Positions 63,801-64,000 of a stretch of 64,000 nucleotides of DNA are shown piece by piece. Under the pieces are notes generated by a model. It did no database searches, was not told the origin of the DNA, and saw only the letters and a program-made list of their open reading frames with translations. Source of the DNA: Eutrophocola sp965661105 (lineage in GTDB: Bacteria; Pseudomonadota; Gammaproteobacteria; Pseudomonadales; Pseudohongiellaceae); the NCBI GenBank assembly GCA_965661105.1, contig CBFICR010000005.1, positions 18,876-82,875 on the forward strand. Reading direction: 5' to 3'. The translations under genes were made by a program, and so were the position numbers. Every line of letters begins with the position of its first letter. The first letter of the stretch is position 1.

Positions 63801-64000
63801 GCTTCTTTAAATCTTTTAGCAGGGCTTCATAAGATATTTCAGGCTCTTTAGCTCTTTCATCAAAAGCACCCAAATCCTCCTGGTCTTCGGCCAATTGCAT
63901 TCTCAATGCTTCATCTACTATTTCAGAAAGCGATAAATGGGAAGACGCGGCTTTAATTCGTAAAGCCTGGTGAATTGCGGGATCGAAATAAACGGTAGAC
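63787..64000 (-). CDS. Ribbon-helix-helix antitoxin, partial
   Basis: The frame is open from the window edge to the stop at 63787-63789. It has about 70 residues of a CopG/RHH-type antitoxin: an N-terminal strand (STVYFDPAIHQALRIKAA) and a helix with SLSEIVDEAL. It ends in YEALLKDLKKHGKI, likely the toxin-binding tail. The start lies beyond 64000. It pairs with the RelE toxin gene. Confidence 0.8.
   Translation of the reverse strand, partial: STVYFDPAIHQALRIKAASSHLSLSEIVDEALRMQLAEDQEDLGAFDERAKEPEISYEALLKDLKKHGKI

Larger units (their letters stand above)
60135..64000 (-). mobile_element. Integron gene-cassette array (distal end)
   Basis: Seven genes on the same strand are separated by at least six attC-like sites, each beginning and ending with inverse core sequences such as TAAC and GTTA. 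Stop codons lie within or next to the sites, as in cassettes. No integrase is in the window; from the gene orientation it and the attI site should be right of 64000. The array's last cassette lies at the left end. Boundaries of each site are by eye. Confidence 0.85.

Noticed and set aside
1..64000. CRISPR arrays, tRNA and rRNA genes, prophage or transposase genes
   Set aside because: No regularly spaced repeats, cloverleaf, ribosomal RNA or transposase motifs were found.

Overview
The window looks like a piece of a gammaproteobacterial chromosome, probably from a marine or aquatic member near the Pseudomonadales. The evidence is gene content: SlyX, a PiuC-type hydroxylase beside a siderophore receptor, MiaE, NhaR, SrkA, a complete PilGHIJ-ChpA twitching chemosensory operon, an ECF sigma/ChrR pair with its lipid-modification operon, and at the right end a chromosomal-integron cassette array. 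GC content looks moderate by eye. I saw no rRNA, tRNA or CRISPR array.

Region by region. 1-8.8 kb: 3' part of valS, a secreted HNH-type nuclease, a membrane-anchored cold-shock-domain protein, slyX with a PKHD hydroxylase and a TonB-dependent siderophore receptor, a fatty-acid desaturase and MiaE. 8.8-14.1 kb: a two-gene RND efflux system behind a palindrome-containing leader, then a DUF2721 protein. 14.2-18.6 kb: LigA/LigB extradiol dioxygenase subunits with a secreted SnoaL-like protein and an O-methyltransferase, closed by a convergent nhaR. 18.6-33.6 kb: a ribosome-hibernation-type protein with a strong terminator, then a 14.6-kb leftward operon: FimX-like degenerate c-di-GMP protein, PilG, PilH, PilI, PilJ, a giant ChpA, a second CheW-like protein and a GAF-containing PilB/GspE-type ATPase. 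34-45 kb: a SulP transporter, VOC protein, the DUF2878/chalcone-isomerase-like/DUF3833 trio, a glycosyltransferase-like protein, a stress protein, a DMT exporter, an M16 lipoprotein protease and a secreted protein of unknown function. 45-53 kb: srkA, then the ChrR-type stress locus, with cyclopropane fatty acid synthase, DUF1365, FAD oxidoreductase, SDR and NTF2-like genes running left and rpoE-chrR running right. Matching ECF-type promoters (TGATCC, 18-nt spacer) face away from each other between them.

53-59.7 kb holds the most unusual chromosomal unit: a leftward operon with an FnIII-like membrane protein, a sodium:solute symporter, an unannotated 39-residue membrane peptide that overlaps both neighbours by ATGA and GTGA junctions, an aspartate-carbamoyltransferase homologue that appears to have lost its aspartate-binding loop, a glutamine-dependent asparagine-synthetase-type enzyme and an N-carbamoyl-amino-acid/allantoate-type amidohydrolase. 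Together they suggest uptake and carbamoyl/amide metabolism of an unidentified compound.

From 60.1 kb to the right edge all genes run leftward and are separated by attC-like recombination sites, with stop codons in or next to the sites. This is the distal end of an integron cassette array whose integrase should lie beyond the right edge. Its cassettes carry a putative Tat-exported epoxide hydrolase-like lipoprotein, a GNAT acetyltransferase, an unknown membrane protein, a VOC protein, a DUF1059 protein and an RHH/RelE toxin-antitoxin pair.
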